NCBI RefSeq assembly: GCF_000496575.1
Contig: NZ_AYKT01000007.1
Span: forward strand, 62,001-126,000
Reading direction: 5' to 3'
Length of the DNA: 64,000 nucleotides
Source of the DNA: Geobacillus thermodenitrificans subsp. thermodenitrificans DSM 465
GTDB taxonomy: Bacteria; Bacillota; Bacilli; Bacillales; Anoxybacillaceae
The notes below the pieces were generated by a model. That model ran no database searches. It was not told where the DNA came from and saw only the letters and a list, made by a program, of their open reading frames with translations. Both the position numbers and the translations under genes were made by a program. Positions 34,745 through 44,123 of this stretch are shown piece by piece (position 1 is the first letter of the stretch; every line of letters starts with the position of its first letter).

Positions 34745-35122
34745 GTGGGCGTCAAACTGATCAAAATTTCCGTTGTGTACTTCGTCATCGGCGTCTGTAT
34801 TGGGCTTGGCATGTCGATGACCCATTCGTTTGTGCTCACACCAGTTCACGCCCATATCAACTTGCTAGGTTGGACAGCTTTGACGCTCGCGGGCATTATC
34901 TACCATTTATTCCCGCAGGCAGCAGCGACAAAATGGGCGAAACTCCATTTTTGGCTGCACAATATTGGCTTGCCGCTCATGATGGTCGGTGTGATTTTTG
35001 TCGTGTACGGCTATGAAGCGTTCGTGCTAGCAACAGCCATTGGCGGAGTACTTGTCACCCTTGGTGTCATTTCCTTCGCTATTGCTGTGCTGCAAAATGT
35101 TCGCGTCTCATCGTCAACCTGA
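34745..35122 (+). CDS. Small membrane protein resembling part of haem-copper oxidase subunit I
   Basis: This 125-residue protein has four predicted membrane helices with histidines inside them: MTHSFVLTPVHAHINLLGWTALTLAGIIYHLFPQ and LHFWLHNIGLPLMMVGV. This HAHxxxLGW pattern recalls the helices of cbb3/NorB-type oxidase subunit I that bind haem, but the protein is only about a quarter of that length and cannot form a full oxidase. Similar short proteins are annotated as cytochrome c oxidase subunit I-like in Bacillaceae. GTG 34745 with GGAGGAGA upstream. Possibly a haem-binding or accessory protein; function not assigned. Confidence 0.7.
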   Translation: MGVKLIKISVVYFVIGVCIGLGMSMTHSFVLTPVHAHINLLGWTALTLAGIIYHLFPQAAATKWAKLHFWLHNIGLPLMMVGVIFVVYGYEAFVLATAIGGVLVTLGVISFAIAVLQNVRVSSST

Positions 35123-35125
35123 GAG

Positions 35126-35163
35126 AACCAGGCTCAAAGCGTTTGCTTTGGGCCTTCTCTTTT
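35126..35163 (+). terminator. Probable terminator after the oxidase-like gene
   Basis: Stem AGGCTCAAAGC/GCTTTGGGCCT followed by a T-rich but interrupted tail. Confidence 0.6.
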
Positions 35164-35242
35164 TCTCGACCCCTTGAATCAGGCGGAACAGTTCTTTATA
35201 CTTATTGTTATGACTGTGTTCGCAAAGGTGTGTTCGTAAAAC

Positions 35243-35674
35243 ATGAACGAAACAAACGGCATTCCGGTGCGGCTCCGTCAAGTGGCTGTTATCCGCGACG
35301 GTGCGCACGAAGAGACGATCGCGCTTGAATTGGACGGCATCTATTACATAAAAGGAGAAACGATGTATTTGCGGTTTGCCGAGGAAAACGAACTCGGGCG
35401 GGTGAACAACGTGGTGAAAATCGCACCTGATGAGGTGACCGTTCTTCGCTCCGGGGCGGTTGAGATGCGGCAAACGTTCCGATGTCAGCAAGAAATGCCG
35501 GGCCATTACAAAACGATGTTCGGGCGGTGGTCGCTAGCGACCAAAACGGATGTGATCGAGTTCCGGTATGACGAGAGACGGAAACAAGGACAGCTCTTTC
35601 TCTCGTATGAACTGATGCTAGAGCATGAGCGGAGCGGGCGCCGTACGTTGACGTTAACATTTAAGGGGGTATAA
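35243..35674 (+). CDS. ywiB: DUF1934 beta-barrel protein YwiB
   Basis: This 143-residue protein is predicted to be mostly beta strands ([37 protein letters not shown]...[20 protein letters not shown]) like the lipocalin-like DUF1934 fold of B. subtilis YwiB. Only four bases separate its stop from argS, so the two are co-transcribed, as in B. subtilis. Function unknown. Confidence 0.88.
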   Translation: MNETNGIPVRLRQVAVIRDGAHEETIALELDGIYYIKGETMYLRFAEENELGRVNNVVKIAPDEVTVLRSGAVEMRQTFRCQQEMPGHYKTMFGRWSLATKTDVIEFRYDERRKQGQLFLSYELMLEHERSGRRTLTLTFKGV

Positions 35675-35678
35675 GCCG

Positions 35679-37352
35679 ATGAACATTGTCGGACAAATGA
35701 AAGAACAGCTGAAAGAGGAAATTCGCCAGGCGGTGGGAAAAGCCGGGCTGGTGGCGGCTGAGGAGCTGCCAGAAGTATTGCTTGAGGTGCCGCGCGAAAA
35801 GGCTCATGGCGATTATTCGACGAATATCGCCATGCAGCTCGCCCGCATCGCGAAAAAGCCACCGCGGGCAATCGCCGAAGCCATCGTTGAAAAGTTTGAC
35901 GCCGAGCGTGTTTCGGTGGCGCGCATCGAGGTAGCCGGCCCAGGGTTTATTAACTTTTACATGGACAATCGCTATTTGACAGCGGTTGTGCCGGCGATTT
36001 TGCAAGCGGGCCAAGCGTATGGCGAGTCGAATGTCGGCAAAGGGGAAAAAGTGCAAGTCGAGTTCGTCTCGGCTAACCCGACCGGCAACTTGCATTTAGG
36101 TCATGCTCGCGGTGCGGCGGTTGGCGATTCACTTAGCAATATTTTGGCGAAAGCCGGATTCGATGTGACGCGTGAATATTACATTAATGATGCCGGCAAA
36201 CAAATTTATAACTTGGCGAAATCAGTCGAAGCCCGCTATTTCCAAGCGCTCGGTACCGATATGCCGCTGCCGGAGGACGGCTATTACGGTGACGACATCG
36301 TGGAAATCGGCAAAAAGCTCGCCGATGAATATGGCGATCGGTTCGTCCATGTGGACGAAGAAGAACGACTCGCCTTTTTCCGCGAATACGGCCTCCGTTA
36401 TGAGCTCGACAAAATTAAAAACGATTTGGCTGCCTTCCGCGTTCCATTTGACGTTTGGTATTCGGAAACATCGCTTTATGAGAGCGGCAAAATCGATGAG
36501 GCGCTCTCAACGCTGCGTGAGCGCGGTTACATTTACGAACAGGACGGAGCCACATGGTTTCGTTCGACGGCGTTTGGCGATGACAAAGACCGTGTGTTAA
36601 TCAAGCAAGACGGAACGTATACGTATTTGCTTCCGGACATCGCTTACCATCAAGATAAGCTGCGGCGTGGGTTCACGAAGCTAATCAACGTCTGGGGAGC
36701 GGATCATCATGGCTACATCCCGCGCATGAAAGCGGCGATCGCTGCGCTCGGCTACGATCCAGAAGCGCTCGAGGTCGAAATTATCCAAATGGTGAACTTA
36801 TACCAAAACGGCGAGCGCGTCAAAATGAGCAAACGTACTGGCAAAGCGGTGACGATGCGCGAGCTGATGGAAGAAGTCGGCGTCGATGCTGTCCGCTACT
36901 TCTTCGCTATGCGTTCGGGCGATACGCATCTCGATTTTGATATGGACTTGGCTGTTGCCCAGTCGAATGAAAACCCGGTCTACTATGTCCAATATGCACA
37001 TGCCCGCGTCTCAAGCATTCTCCGTCAAGCAAAAGAGCATCAACTGTCGTATGAAGGCGACGTCGATCTTCATCATCTCGTGGAAACAGAAAAAGAAATC
37101 GAGCTGCTCAAAGCGCTTGGCGACTTCCCGGACGTTGTCGCTGAGGCGGCCTTGAAACGGATGCCACATCGCGTCACCGCCTATGCGTTTGATTTGGCGT
37201 CGGCGCTCCACAGCTTTTACAATGCGGAAAAAGTGCTTGACCTAGACCAGATCGAAAAAACGAAAGCTCGTCTCGCGCTTGTCAAGGCGGTGCAAATCAC
37301 GCTGCAAAACGCTCTAGCGTTAATCGGCGTCTCAGCGCCGGAACAAATGTAA
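35679..37352 (+). CDS. argS: Arginyl-tRNA synthetase
   Basis: This 557-residue class I synthetase charges tRNA-Arg. The N-terminal additional domain (residues 1-115) recognises the tRNA D-loop; the HIGH-type motif is [16 protein letters not shown] (about residues 129-145) and the KMSKS-type motif is [13 protein letters not shown] (about 380). The C-terminal DALR anticodon-binding domain ends with [27 protein letters not shown] upstream, overlapping the end of ywiB. Confidence 0.97.
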   Translation: MNIVGQMKEQLKEEIRQAVGKAGLVAAEELPEVLLEVPREKAHGDYSTNIAMQLARIAKKPPRAIAEAIVEKFDAERVSVARIEVAGPGFINFYMDNRYLTAVVPAILQAGQAYGESNVGKGEKVQVEFVSANPTGNLHLGHARGAAVGDSLSNILAKAGFDVTREYYINDAGKQIYNLAKSVEARYFQALGTDMPLPEDGYYGDDIVEIGKKLADEYGDRFVHVDEEERLAFFREYGLRYELDKIKNDLAAFRVPFDVWYSETSLYESGKIDEALSTLRERGYIYEQDGATWFRSTAFGDDKDRVLIKQDGTYTYLLPDIAYHQDKLRRGFTKLINVWGADHHGYIPRMKAAIAALGYDPEALEVEIIQMVNLYQNGERVKMSKRTGKAVTMRELMEEVGVDAVRYFFAMRSGDTHLDFDMDLAVAQSNENPVYYVQYAHARVSSILRQAKEHQLSYEGDVDLHHLVETEKEIELLKALGDFPDVVAEAALKRMPHRVTAYAFDLASALHSFYNAEKVLDLDQIEKTKARLALVKAVQITLQNALALIGVSAPEQM

Positions 37353-37358
37353 ACGAAT

Positions 37359-37383
37359 GAGGGAGCGATTGCTCCCTCTTTTG
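37359..37383 (+). terminator. Terminator of ywiB-argS
   Basis: Perfect 8-bp stem GAGGGAGC/GCTCCCTC with a 4-base loop and TTTT. Confidence 0.8.
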
Positions 37384-37424
37384 TTTGGGCATGCTAAAGG
37401 AAAACAACGGTGGAGGATCAACAA

Positions 37425-37592
37425 GTGAAAGAAGTCGTACTCGCACTTATCACCGGTATGGTTGTCGGTTTTTTGTTTACGCTGTTTCGTTTGCCGATTC
37501 CCGCTCCCCCAGCGTTGGCCGGCGTTGCTGGCATCGTTGGCGTGTATCTCGGCATGCGGCTGTTTCAATGGCTGTCGTTGTTATGGAAGTGA
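37425..37592 (+). CDS. XapX domain small membrane protein
   Basis: This 55-residue protein has two hydrophobic helices around the XapX motif FRLPIPAPPALAGVAGIVGVYLGM. GTG 37425 has GGAGG eight bases upstream; the earlier GTG at 37410 overlaps that site. The family is found across bacteria with unknown function. Monocistronic between argS and the convergent cardiolipin synthase. Confidence 0.78.
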   Translation: MKEVVLALITGMVVGFLFTLFRLPIPAPPALAGVAGIVGVYLGMRLFQWLSLLWK

Positions 37593-37746
37593 ACGATGGC
37601 TTAATGGCAAGCTGATCAAAATGGTTCAATCGTCCCCGGCTGGTGCAGTTTTGGCGATATGAGGTCGCCATGGGCGCCGGCCGATTTTTTGTTTCTTCCT
37701 TTGCTTTGGTGTTTCTTCCATCTGCTCCCTGCCGAAAACATACGTG
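37593..37746. other. Convergent spacer
   Basis: Contains an imperfect hairpin followed by GATTTTTTG (about 37666-37692) that may end the XapX transcript. No gene seen. Confidence 0.35.
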
Positions 37747-38937
37747 CTATAGCCAAGCGGAAATGAGCTGGGAAATCGACTCTTTGCCGCGGTCAAGGAG
37801 CGAACGGTTCCGCCAAAAATCGAGCGTCAGCGGCTCCGAGCGCGTCAAATCGCGTTCGATCACCTGTTTGACAAGCCGTGTAAATGCGCGATCAAACACG
37901 TAGCAGTTGATTTCACCATTTAAAAACAAACTACGTCGGTCAAAATTCGCTGTGCCGACATCACACCATTCTTCGTCGATCACAATGGTTTTAGCATGGT
38001 AAAACCCTTGGTAAAAGCGGTAAACGCGCGCCCCGGCTTTCAGCATGCGATAAAAATACGGATAGGCGGCTTCTCTCACAAATAAATGATCCGCTTTCAG
38101 CGGCACAAGCACGGTGACGCGCACCCCGCGCTTGAGTGCACGCATCAGTTCGTTAAACAGCGGCCGGCTCGGGATAAAGTATGGGGTACCGATCATAATT
38201 TCTTTTTTGGCATGGCGGATGGCATGGATATATTGTTCCTCAAGGGCGGAGCCATCGGTAGCGACCAATTGATGGCGAATGGCGCCAGCGGGAAGCTCCG
38301 GGAAATACCGGTGTTTGTCCGCCACCGTCTTGCTTGTCGCTTCTTCCCAATCATGCAAAAACTGTTCTTGCAAGTCATATACTCCTTCGCCGCTGATTTT
38401 TAGGTGATAATCCCGCCATTCCCCGAAATTGGCGTCTTTCCCATTATACTCGCGGCCGATGTTATAGCCGCCGATGTAGCCGATCCGCCCATCGATGACC
38501 GTAATTTTTCGGTGATTGCGGCGATTGAGGCGGTAAATCAAAAACGGAAAGCACGGCGGGCGGGTATAGGCGAACTCCACCCCGCTTGCCCTTAGTGAAC
38601 GAATGAGCGCTTTCGGCAACCCGAGGCTACCCACCCAGTCGACCAACACCCGTACTTTCACACCTTCGGCTGCTTTTTCTTTTAAAATTTGGAAAAACGG
38701 CGTGGTCGTTTCGTCACTTTTGATAATGTAAAACAGAATGTGAATATGGTCGCGAGCGCGGTGCAGCTCGGCAAAATAGTCGGCAAATAAATGCCTGCCA
38801 TTGACATAGAGCGCTATATCGCTTCTCCGTTCTGGATAGACGACTTTTTTGCGTCCGTTCCGGAAGGCGAGCTGACCAAGCTTGTCATCGAGATAAATGA
38901 GTACGAATATGATGGCAATCACAGCAATAACGACCAT
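37747..38937 (-). CDS. ywiE: Cardiolipin synthase-like phospholipase D protein YwiE
   Basis: This 396-residue membrane enzyme condenses phosphatidylglycerols to cardiolipin. Two HKD motifs are intact: RNHRKITVIDGRIGYIGGYNIG (about residue 140) and YHAKTIVIDEEWCDVGTANFDRRS (about residue 315). It has only one N-terminal membrane helix (MVVIAVIAIIFVLIYLDD), unlike the major ClsA with two, as in B. subtilis YwiE (ClsB). The start ATG has GGAGGGG upstream. Monocistronic. Confidence 0.9.
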   Translation of the reverse strand: MVVIAVIAIIFVLIYLDDKLGQLAFRNGRKKVVYPERRSDIALYVNGRHLFADYFAELHRARDHIHILFYIIKSDETTTPFFQILKEKAAEGVKVRVLVDWVGSLGLPKALIRSLRASGVEFAYTRPPCFPFLIYRLNRRNHRKITVIDGRIGYIGGYNIGREYNGKDANFGEWRDYHLKISGEGVYDLQEQFLHDWEEATSKTVADKHRYFPELPAGAIRHQLVATDGSALEEQYIHAIRHAKKEIMIGTPYFIPSRPLFNELMRALKRGVRVTVLVPLKADHLFVREAAYPYFYRMLKAGARVYRFYQGFYHAKTIVIDEEWCDVGTANFDRRSLFLNGEINCYVFDRAFTRLVKQVIERDLTRSEPLTLDFWRNRSLLDRGKESISQLISAWL

Positions 38938-39200
38938 GCCTTCCCCTCCTGTGCGTCGCTTCAGTACTTATTAATGTATCCTATAACGTACAAAAATAGC
39001 AGAGCTGAAGCCGCCGATTCTTTCCCACCTTGCCGAACAGGCGCCTAACCGATTCTTGTGAAGACCTAGTGTTTGATATCCTTTTGGCGGCTAAACGAAG
39101 CACGAGCAGGAGCGGTCGTCTTGCCAACAAATATATGGACCTTCTTCTTCACTTTTGTGTGAAAGGAGAATCCTTCCTGACAGAAATGATAAAAAAGTTG
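38938..39200. other. Spacer upstream of the fad operon
   Basis: About 260 bp between the divergent cardiolipin synthase and fadF. I see no gene. The control signals of fadF begin at 39201. Confidence 0.5.
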
Positions 39201-39229
39201 TTGACTGAATGCTCATTCATTTGTAAAAT
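39201..39229 (+). promoter_or_regulatory. Promoter of the fad operon with palindromic operator
   Basis: TTGACT, 17-bp spacer, TAAAAT. The spacer holds TGAATG-C-TCATTCA (39206-39219). The half sites TGAATG and CATTCA equal those of the B. subtilis FadR operator, but the gap between them is shorter (two bases here). Repression by a FadR-like TetR protein is likely. Confidence 0.65.
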
Positions 39230-39307
39230 AAACATAAATGGAAATTATGAAAATTTTCTTTGTTGCGGCAACAAATTCGCTGGAAAAGCGGGGGAAGGGG
39301 AGAGAAG

Positions 39308-41404
39308 ATGAACGTTTTATTAACGGTGAATTTGCTCGCGTTTTTGTTTGTAACCGCTTACGCTATCTATTTGTTTGCGTATGTCGTAAAAACGCGGGCA
39401 ATGTACATTAAACTCGGCAAAAAAGTCGAGTTTGACGAAAAAGTCAATGAGCGGCTGCGAAGCATTTGGGTCAACGTCTTCGGCCAGAAAAAGTTGCTCA
39501 AAGACAAAAAAAGCGGCTTGATCCATGTCATCTTTTTCTACGGCTTTATTCTCGTCCAATTTGGCGCGATCGATTTTATCATTAAAGGTCTTGTGCCAGG
39601 GGCGCACTTGCCGCTCGGGCCGTTGTATCCAGGGTTTACGTTTTTCCAAGAAATTGTCACCTTGCTCATTTTAATCGCGGTGCTTGCCGCCTTTTACCGT
39701 CGTTACATTGAAAAGCTCGTCCGCTTAAAGCGTGATTTCAAAGCCGGACTTGTTCTCATTTTTATCGGTGGACTCATGTTGTCCGTTTTATTCGGCAACG
39801 GGATGAGCCGGATTTGGCACGGCGAAGAAGCTGCATGGAGCGAACCGGTTGCTTCGCTTATTGCCGGTGCGTTTTCGTGGATCGGGGAAACCGGGGCCGC
39901 GGTACTGTTTTTTGTCGCTTGGTGGGTGCATTTATTGATTTTGCTGACGTTCCTCGTGTACGTGCCGCAATCGAAGCACGCTCACTTGATCGCTGCACCA
40001 ATCAACGTCTTTTTCAGCCGGCTGACGCGGCCGAAGCTTACGCCGATCAACTTTGAAGACGAAAGCCAAGAGTCATTTGGCGTTGGCAAAATTGAGGATT
40101 TTACGCAAAAGCAGTTGATTGACTTGTATGCTTGTGTCGAGTGTGGCCGCTGTACGAGCATGTGTCCAGCGACCGGCACAGGGAAAATGTTGTCGCCGAT
40201 GGATTTGATTTTGAAGCTGCGCGACCACTTGACGGAAAAAGGAGCGGTCGTCACATCGCGTGCCCCGTGGGTGCCGACGTTCGCCTTCAAAAATACGAAA
40301 GGCAATCAGCTCGCATTCGCTGCGGCATCGGAGCAGGCAGCGACGATTGAAATGCCAAGCTTGATCGGTGACGTCATCACTGAAGAAGAAATTTGGGCTT
40401 GTACGACGTGTCGCAACTGTGAAGACCAATGCCCGGTCATGAACGAACACGTCGATAAAATTATTGACTTGCGCCGCTACCTCGTTTTGACTGAAGGGCG
40501 GATGAATCCAGACGCACAGCGGGCGATGACGAATATCGAGCGTCAAGGCAACCCGTGGGGGTTAAACCGGAAAGAGCGGGAAAACTGGCGCGAGTTGCGT
40601 GACGATGTCCACGTCCCAACGGTAAAAGAAGCGAAGAAGGCCGGGGAAGAGATCGAGTACTTGTTCTGGGTTGGTTCGATGGGTTCATACGACAGCCGCA
40701 GCCAAAAAATTGCCCTCGCCTTTGCTAAGCTGCTGAACGAAGCAGGTGTCAAGTTTGCGATTTTAGGTAACAAAGAGAAAAACTCGGGCGATACTCCGCG
40801 TCGGTTAGGAAACGAGTTTTTGTTCCAAGAATTAGCAAGTAACAACATCGCTGAGTTCGAAAAAGCGGGCGTCAACAAAATCGTCACGATCGACCCGCAC
40901 GCTTACAATGCGTTTAAAAACGAATACCCGGACTTTGGACTCGAGGTCGAAGTGTACCACCATACCGAGCTGCTTGCCAAGCTCATCGAAGAAGGACGGC
41001 TTGTACCGAAATATCCGGTCCATGAACGCATTACGTTCCATGATTCGTGTTATTTAGGACGCTACAATGACGTCTATGACGCGCCACGGCAAATTTTGCG
41101 CGCCATCCCGGGTGTTGAACTCGTCGAAATGGAGCGCAACCGTGAACGCGGCATGTGCTGCGGCGCCGGCGGAGGTCTCATGTGGATGGAGGAGACAACC
41201 GGCAACCGGATCAACGTCGCTCGTACGGAACAGGCGCTTGCTGTCAATCCGACGGTCATCAGTTCCGGGTGTCCGTACTGCTTGACAATGTTGTCGGACG
41301 GTACGAAGGCGAAAGAGGTAGAAGACCGCGTCTCGACGTACGATGTCGCTGAACTATTGGCGAAATCAGTGTTTGGTGAGGAAAAAGAAGAAGCCGCATC
41401 ATAA
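39308..41404 (+). CDS. fadF: Membrane iron-sulfur electron-transfer protein, ETF:menaquinone oxidoreductase-like
   Basis: This 698-residue protein carries electrons from acyl-CoA dehydrogenases, via ETF, to menaquinone. The N-terminal 250 residues form about six membrane helices with histidines (a NarI-like cytochrome b part). Then come two [4Fe-4S] motifs, CVECGRCTSMCPATG (about residue 280) and CTTCRNCEDQCPVMNEH (about 370), and two CCG domains in the C-terminal half (HDSCYLGRYND, MCCGAGGGLMW). It matches B. subtilis FadF (YwjF) and the EMO-type proteins shown to link ETF with menaquinone in syntrophs. ATG 39308 has GGGGAGAG upstream. First gene of the fatty-acid block. Confidence 0.92.
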   Translation: MNVLLTVNLLAFLFVTAYAIYLFAYVVKTRAMYIKLGKKVEFDEKVNERLRSIWVNVFGQKKLLKDKKSGLIHVIFFYGFILVQFGAIDFIIKGLVPGAHLPLGPLYPGFTFFQEIVTLLILIAVLAAFYRRYIEKLVRLKRDFKAGLVLIFIGGLMLSVLFGNGMSRIWHGEEAAWSEPVASLIAGAFSWIGETGAAVLFFVAWWVHLLILLTFLVYVPQSKHAHLIAAPINVFFSRLTRPKLTPINFEDESQESFGVGKIEDFTQKQLIDLYACVECGRCTSMCPATGTGKMLSPMDLILKLRDHLTEKGAVVTSRAPWVPTFAFKNTKGNQLAFAAASEQAATIEMPSLIGDVITEEEIWACTTCRNCEDQCPVMNEHVDKIIDLRRYLVLTEGRMNPDAQRAMTNIERQGNPWGLNRKERENWRELRDDVHVPTVKEAKKAGEEIEYLFWVGSMGSYDSRSQKIALAFAKLLNEAGVKFAILGNKEKNSGDTPRRLGNEFLFQELASNNIAEFEKAGVNKIVTIDPHAYNAFKNEYPDFGLEVEVYHHTELLAKLIEEGRLVPKYPVHERITFHDSCYLGRYNDVYDAPRQILRAIPGVELVEMERNRERGMCCGAGGGLMWMEETTGNRINVARTEQALAVNPTVISSGCPYCLTMLSDGTKAKEVEDRVSTYDVAELLAKSVFGEEKEEAAS

Positions 41405-41461
41405 AATGGTTGCACAGACAATTTCTATTTTTTAAAATAGTAAGTACAATATTCTATTTGT

Positions 41462-41497
41462 GAAAGAGATGGTGTACGGTCGTACGCCTTCTCTTTC
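41462..41497 (+). other. Large hairpin between fadF and mmgA
   Basis: Stem GAAAGAGA/TCTCTTTC continuing into GGTGTAC/GTACGCC with a 4-base loop, no T-run behind. It may be an mRNA processing or stability element inside the operon, or a weak terminator. Confidence 0.5.
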
Positions 41498-41570
41498 GCC
41501 TCGCCATCGAGCGAACGTTCAGTCTGTAATTTGTAATCGCTTTCTTATATGAAAAAGGGGGAGAGAAATG

Positions 41571-42749
41571 ATGGGGAAAACGGTGATTGTTAACGGGGCG
41601 CGCACCCCGTTTGGAAAATTAGGCGGTGCTTTGCAAGCGTTATCAGCAGCTGAACTTGGTGGCATTGCTGTGAAAGAGGCGCTCGCCCGCGCCAACGTAA
41701 GCACAGAACAAGTTGATCATGTCATTTTGGGCACTGTTCTACAAGGTGGACAGGGGCAGCTTCCGTCGCGGCAGGCGATGCGCCATGCCGGTATTCCGTG
41801 GCACGTCCGCACTGAGACGGTGAATAAAGTGTGCGCATCCGGCATGCGTGCGGTAACACTCGCTGACCAGCTCATTCGTTTAGGTGACGCCGAGGTCGTC
41901 GTCGCCGGCGGGATGGAGTCGATGAGCAACGCACCGTACGTGTTGCCGAAAGCGCGCTGGGGGCTGCGGATGGGTGACAGCACGGTAAAAGATTTGATGG
42001 TATATGATGGCCTCACATGCAGCTTTACCGGCGTTCATATGGGCGTTTACGGCGGAAACTCGGCGCGTGAGCTTGGCATCACCCGAGAGGCGCAAGACGA
42101 GTGGGCATACCGCAGCCATATTCGCGCCATCGCCGCCATCGAAGCGGGCCGCCTCGCTGAAGAAATCGTTCCGGTGACAATCCCGCAACGTAAAGGCGCC
42201 CCTCTTGTCGTTGAACATGACGAGGCGCCGCGAAAAGACACATCGCTTGAAAAACTGGCGAAACTGCCGCCGGTGTTCGATCCGCAAGGCACGATCACAG
42301 CCGGCAATGCCCCGGGCGTCAACGACGGCGCTGCGGCACTCGTCTTAATGAGCGAAGAGCGCGCCGCCCGCGAAGGGCTCGAACCGCTTGCAACCGTTGT
42401 CGCTCACACGGCCATCGCTGTCGAGGCGAAAGACTTCCCGAAAACGCCGGGGCTTGTTATTAATGAGCTGCTCCGCAAAACGGGGAAAACGGTCGATGAC
42501 ATCGCCTTGTTCGAAGTGAATGAAGCGTTCGCCGCTGTCGCATTGGCGGCCATTCAAATCGCCGGTCTTGACCCGGAAAAAGTGAATGTCAACGGAGGCG
42601 CCGTTGCCCTTGGTCATCCGATCGGCGCCAGCGGCGCGCGCATCATCTTAACACTCATTCATGAGCTGAAACGTCGTGGCGGCGGCCTCGGCATCGCCGC
42701 GATTTGCAGTGGCGGCGGCCAAGGTGACGCCATCTTAGTCGAAGTATAA
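41571..42749 (+). CDS. mmgA: Acetyl-CoA acetyltransferase (thiolase)
   Basis: This 392-residue thiolase performs the last step of beta-oxidation, or its reverse, with acetoacetyl-CoA or longer 3-ketoacyl-CoA. Active-site motifs are [17 protein letters not shown] (nucleophilic Cys near residue 88), [11 protein letters not shown] (about 317), [11 protein letters not shown] (His, about 348) and CSGGGQGDA (Cys, about 378). Close to B. subtilis MmgA. Two adjacent ATG codons are possible; 41571 has better spacing from AGGGGGAG. The following gene, mmgB, is 474 bp away, an unusually long gap for an operon. Confidence 0.93.
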   Translation: MGKTVIVNGARTPFGKLGGALQALSAAELGGIAVKEALARANVSTEQVDHVILGTVLQGGQGQLPSRQAMRHAGIPWHVRTETVNKVCASGMRAVTLADQLIRLGDAEVVVAGGMESMSNAPYVLPKARWGLRMGDSTVKDLMVYDGLTCSFTGVHMGVYGGNSARELGITREAQDEWAYRSHIRAIAAIEAGRLAEEIVPVTIPQRKGAPLVVEHDEAPRKDTSLEKLAKLPPVFDPQGTITAGNAPGVNDGAAALVLMSEERAAREGLEPLATVVAHTAIAVEAKDFPKTPGLVINELLRKTGKTVDDIALFEVNEAFAAVALAAIQIAGLDPEKVNVNGGAVALGHPIGASGARIILTLIHELKRRGGGLGIAAICSGGGQGDAILVEV

Positions 42750-43223
42750 GGGGTGTTGGGAGCGCGACAAGCTCGCGTCTCGTATGGCGGCACGGGGACG
42801 GCGGTGTCGCCGTCTGTCCCTGCGTGACATCATGCTGTCGCTAAGGAACGGGTACGACTTGTCGCCGGATGTCGTCAAGACACAGGAAGCGGCCTGTTGC
42901 GATCTCGTCTTCGTGATGCGGCCGCGACGCGGGGTACAACCTGTCGCCCCTCTGTCCTTTGGTGAGGAGACCGAGACGGTAGGTGAGGCCGCCTGCCGCT
43001 GCCTTGTCGTTCAGTGACGAAGTCATGAAACGGAGTCATATTTTCGGAGCAATGCTAAGAGCGCACGGTGCGGCAGTGTACCTCATGTTGCGGCTATAGG
43101 GCGGGATGCAGCGTGTCGCTGCTATACCTATCGAGGTTGAAACGGCGGCATCGGCCGCCGGAAAACTAACGGATATCCTGCACGTTCATTTTTCAGAAAT
43201 ACACATAGATGGGGGATAAGAAC
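42750..43223. other. Long structured spacer between mmgA and mmgB
   Basis: This GC-rich 474-bp gap contains a strong hairpin without T-run (GGGACGGCG...CGCCGTCTGTCCC, about 42794-42820), many TGTCG words, and further short inverted repeats (for example CGGCGGCATCGGCCGCCG near 43143). Open frames of 77 and 61 codons are unrecognisable and lack ribosome binding sites. It may hold an internal promoter or an RNA element; I cannot assign a role. Confidence 0.5.
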
Positions 43224-44075
43224 ATGGACGTAAAAACAATCATGGTCGTCGGTGCCGGTCAAATGGGATCAGGTATTGCTCAAGTATGTGCTGTCGCCGG
43301 CTATGACGTACTTTTATATGACATTAGCGAAGCGCAATTGGATAAAGGAATCGCGAACATTGAAAAACTGCTCGCTCGCCAAGTGGAAAAAGGGAAAATG
43401 GCGGCAGCGGACAAGGACGCGGCGCTGTCGCGGCTTTCCCGTTCCACCGACTTGCATGATGCCACCGACGCTGACCTTGTCATCGAAGCCGTTGTCGAAA
43501 ACATGGATGTGAAAACGAAGCTGTTTGCCGAGTTGGACAAAATCGCCCGCCCGGAGACGATCTTAGCTTCCAATACGTCGTCACTTCCGATTACGGAAAT
43601 CGCAGCGGCGACAAAGCGGCCAGACAAAGTAATCGGCATGCACTTTATGAACCCGGTGCCGGTCATGAAGCTAGTGGAAATTATCCGCGGGTTGGCGACG
43701 GCTGATGAGGTATACGAGACGATCGAAGCGGTCACCCGGACGCTTGGCAAAGTACCGGTTGAAGTAAACGACTTTCCAGGCTTTATTTCCAATCGTGTAC
43801 TCATGCCGATGATTAACGAAGCGATTTACGCTTTGTACGAAGGAGTAGCAACAAAAGAGGCGATCGATGAAGTGATGAAACTTGGCATGAACCATCCGAT
43901 GGGGCCGCTCACGCTCGCTGACTTTATCGGATTGGACACGTGCTTATACATTATGGAAACGCTTCATGAAGGGTTCGGCGACGACAAGTACCGCCCGTGC
44001 CCGCTGTTGCGCAAATACGTCAAGGCTGGTTGGCTTGGTCGCAAGACGGGGCGCGGATTTTACACGTACGAGTAA
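43224..44075 (+). CDS. mmgB: 3-hydroxyacyl/3-hydroxybutyryl-CoA dehydrogenase
   Basis: This 283-residue enzyme oxidises 3-hydroxyacyl-CoA with NAD or NADP. Rossmann motif [27 protein letters not shown] at the N-terminus; catalytic signature [19 protein letters not shown] (about residues 138-156) and [27 protein letters not shown] (about 185). It is the short-chain HBDH type, as in B. subtilis MmgB. ATG 43224 has GGGGG upstream at eight bases; ATG 43209 lies before that site. Confidence 0.94.
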   Translation: MDVKTIMVVGAGQMGSGIAQVCAVAGYDVLLYDISEAQLDKGIANIEKLLARQVEKGKMAAADKDAALSRLSRSTDLHDATDADLVIEAVVENMDVKTKLFAELDKIARPETILASNTSSLPITEIAAATKRPDKVIGMHFMNPVPVMKLVEIIRGLATADEVYETIEAVTRTLGKVPVEVNDFPGFISNRVLMPMINEAIYALYEGVATKEAIDEVMKLGMNHPMGPLTLADFIGLDTCLYIMETLHEGFGDDKYRPCPLLRKYVKAGWLGRKTGRGFYTYE

Positions 44076-44123
44076 GTAGATAGAGGCAACATTGACAAAC
44101 AACATGAAAAAGGGGGATGTCCC

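Noticed and set aside
42784-43017. 77-codon frame in the mmgA-mmgB spacer
   Set aside because: No ribosome binding site, no recognisable domain, and the composition follows the structured spacer.
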